From Amphiplicatus sp046296195 (lineage in GTDB: Bacteria; Pseudomonadota; Alphaproteobacteria; Caulobacterales; Parvularculaceae): DNA of 7,338 nt. The position numbers and the translations under genes were made by a program. Under the pieces are notes generated by a model that worked only from the letters and a program-made list of their open reading frames with translations, made no database searches and had not been told where the DNA came from. Position 1 is the stretch's first letter. Each line of letters opens with the position of its first letter. Where the stretch lies: NCBI GenBank assembly GCA_046296195.1, contig JBKBLR010000065.1:1-7338 (forward strand), given 5' to 3'. Shown here in pieces: positions 6,022 through 7,338 of the stretch.

Positions 6022-7191
6022 ATGACTGACGCGCGTTCAAATGGCGCCTCGAAGCTTTGGCGATTAAGCCTTGTCGTCCTCTTCTTCTGTCAAACTGTTT
6101 TCACCGCACTGCCGGCCGCCGCCGCTGATCTGTCTTCCTGCTTCAAGATTTCAGCTGCGGACAAGGCGCGGCTCAAGGAGTGGGAGCGCGGCGGGTGTTC
6201 CACTAATGGCGCGACCTGCACGCTTGAAGCGTTGTCGATCCAAGAAGTTGAAACGAAGCTACGGGAAGTCCAGTCATACAATCTGAAGCACGCGAGCGAT
6301 ACGCCGCCCCGCTCGCGCAATCTCCTCGGCGGATATTCCGCCTGCGACGGCGTCAGACAGGTTTACGCTCTTGAGGAATATTCATCAGCCGGCGCGGGGG
6401 ATGTCTTTGGCGTCGGCCCCGACCGGGCGCCGCCGCCTACGACCCGTCGCGTCCCATCGCCGTCGACCGGCGAAATTTTCAGCAGCGGCGATAAAGGCGT
6501 CAGCGACATTTGCGCCAGGAGCCCCGATTCTTACCATTGCCTCTTCGGATCGCGGCGGCCGCCGTCAGGTCCGCCAATTTTACAGCCGCCCAAACAGGGC
6601 GGGGGGAAGTCGATTGTCCGGACCGGCGCGCCGGGCGATCAGACATCGCCGGATCTGACGGCAGCCAATTTCGCCGCCGCGATCGATGCGTGCCTCCAGA
6701 ACAAGGCGAGCGGCCTTACCTATTACGAGAGTCCGGCGCTTGCCGCAGGAGGAAAGACAGTCGCGTACAACTCATCAGGAAGCGGAGCGATCCGTTACAA
6801 TCCGACATTCCTGAACGGCCTGACGCCTTGGTTCAGGGCGTTCTGGCTGGCGGATGCTTACGCTACCCACGTCCTCAACCTGGAACAACAGCGCTTCAAT
6901 GTGAACCGTCCGCCGCGGGAGATGCAGCGAGCGCGCGACTATCTGGCCGGATATGCGCTGCACTGCGCATTTTTTAGAATGCCGGCCCTTGGCTCGCCTG
7001 CCGACCCCCTCCAGAAATATTTGAGTTCGCCCTATAACTTCAATTACGCCAGCGAGCTGTCGCGTGGAATATGGGAGATCGACGACTGGGATCTAGGTTG
7101 GCGCGACCATGGAAGCGGAGTGGCATTCTCGCTCCGCCACGATCCCGCGCTGACGCCCAGTCAATCCGATTCTTACCTCTGGCACCGCTGA
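6022..7191 (+). CDS. Sec-exported protein with a degenerate metallopeptidase-like region, function unknown
   Basis: The 389-residue protein begins with a signal peptide: Lys11/Arg14, hydrophobic core 15-31, likely cleavage after Ala35 (ALPAAAA|DLSS). The mature protein has eight cysteines (40, 59, 66, 108, 164, 173, 224, 315). The first domain (about 36-118) is small and Cys-containing; 121-210 is Pro/Gly/Ser-rich linker; 211-389 is the main domain. There RYNPTFLNGL (258-267), FWLADAYATHVLNLE (274-288) and REMQRARDYLAGYALHC (299-315) are arranged like the strand, HExxH helix and ExxAD-type helix of YpfJ-like neutral zinc peptidases (for example AHEVGHHVQNL and ELQADCLAG). The HExxH positions read D278, A279 and T282, so zinc binding and catalysis should be lost; E300 is kept. 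The resemblance is from memory, without a search. It starts 39 bp after the previous gene with only a weak ribosome site; last gene of the probable operon. Confidence 0.85.
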   Translation: MTDARSNGASKLWRLSLVVLFFCQTVFTALPAAAADLSSCFKISAADKARLKEWERGGCSTNGATCTLEALSIQEVETKLREVQSYNLKHASDTPPRSRNLLGGYSACDGVRQVYALEEYSSAGAGDVFGVGPDRAPPPTTRRVPSPSTGEIFSSGDKGVSDICARSPDSYHCLFGSRRPPSGPPILQPPKQGGGKSIVRTGAPGDQTSPDLTAANFAAAIDACLQNKASGLTYYESPALAAGGKTVAYNSSGSGAIRYNPTFLNGLTPWFRAFWLADAYATHVLNLEQQRFNVNRPPREMQRARDYLAGYALHCAFFRMPALGSPADPLQKYLSSPYNFNYASELSRGIWEIDDWDLGWRDHGSGVAFSLRHDPALTPSQSDSYLWHR

Positions 7192-7338
7192 GCCGCAACG
7201 CTCACCCTGGCCGTGCGAGTTCGGCGTTGGAGGACGAAGCGCCCGCAGGTTGACACAACGTTTGATCAATTGGCCCATCTCCTAAGAATATGCGACAGCG
7301 CATCGTTCTGTCCGCGAACAGGGCGCCCACCACAATGC
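7192..7338. other. Non-coding right edge
   Basis: No convincing gene in these 147 bp. A weak hairpin (TGAGC 7189-7193, GCTCA 7200-7204, 6-nt loop) overlaps the stop codon of the exported protein but has no T-run. TTGACA occurs at 7250-7255, without a good -10 box at 16-18 nt, so it is at most half a promoter for something beyond the edge. Confidence 0.4.

Noticed and set aside
7189..7204. Hairpin at the operon end as terminator
   Set aside because: Only five base pairs, overlaps the stop codon, and no T-tract follows.

Overview
The window is high-GC DNA with strong G/C preference at third codon positions. Together with the type of insertion sequence and the style of the efflux adaptor, this suggests an alphaproteobacterium, plausibly Hyphomicrobiales (methanotroph-like lineages such as Methylocystis/Methylosinus would fit). 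That placement is inference from style, not from a marker gene.

Layout: (1) Positions 1-952, minus strand, hold the N-terminal ~317 residues of a periplasmic adaptor (membrane fusion protein, HlyD/AcrA type). It runs off the left edge; its RND pump gene would be expected beyond the edge. (2) Positions 953-1212 are its upstream region, with a good ribosome binding site and a possible operator. (3) Positions ~1165-2454 hold an IS5-family insertion sequence with one intact DDE transposase (1213-2322, plus strand). Its terminal repeats and target duplication could not be fixed. (4) Positions 2323-2812 contain no convincing gene, but include the probable IS right end, a small perfect hairpin and a candidate sigma-70 promoter about 90 bp before the next gene. 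(5) Positions 2813-7191 hold four tightly spaced plus-strand genes, probably one operon: an 816-residue modular lipoprotein, a 78-residue single-span membrane protein, a 152-residue four-helix membrane protein (ATGA overlap with the previous gene), and a 389-residue Sec-exported protein. (6) Positions 7192-7338 are non-coding as far as can be seen.

The four-gene set is the most interesting part. I recognise no named family for any of its products, yet all four are predicted to be in the envelope: one lipid-anchored, two membrane-embedded, one exported. The lipoprotein looks built from three diverged copies of a cysteine-paired beta-rich module plus a lipocalin-like C-terminal domain. The exported protein carries what looks like a zinc-metallopeptidase helix pair in which the HExxH residues have been replaced. 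A working hypothesis is an envelope complex or surface-binding/processing system with a catalytically dead peptidase-like component. No function is claimed.
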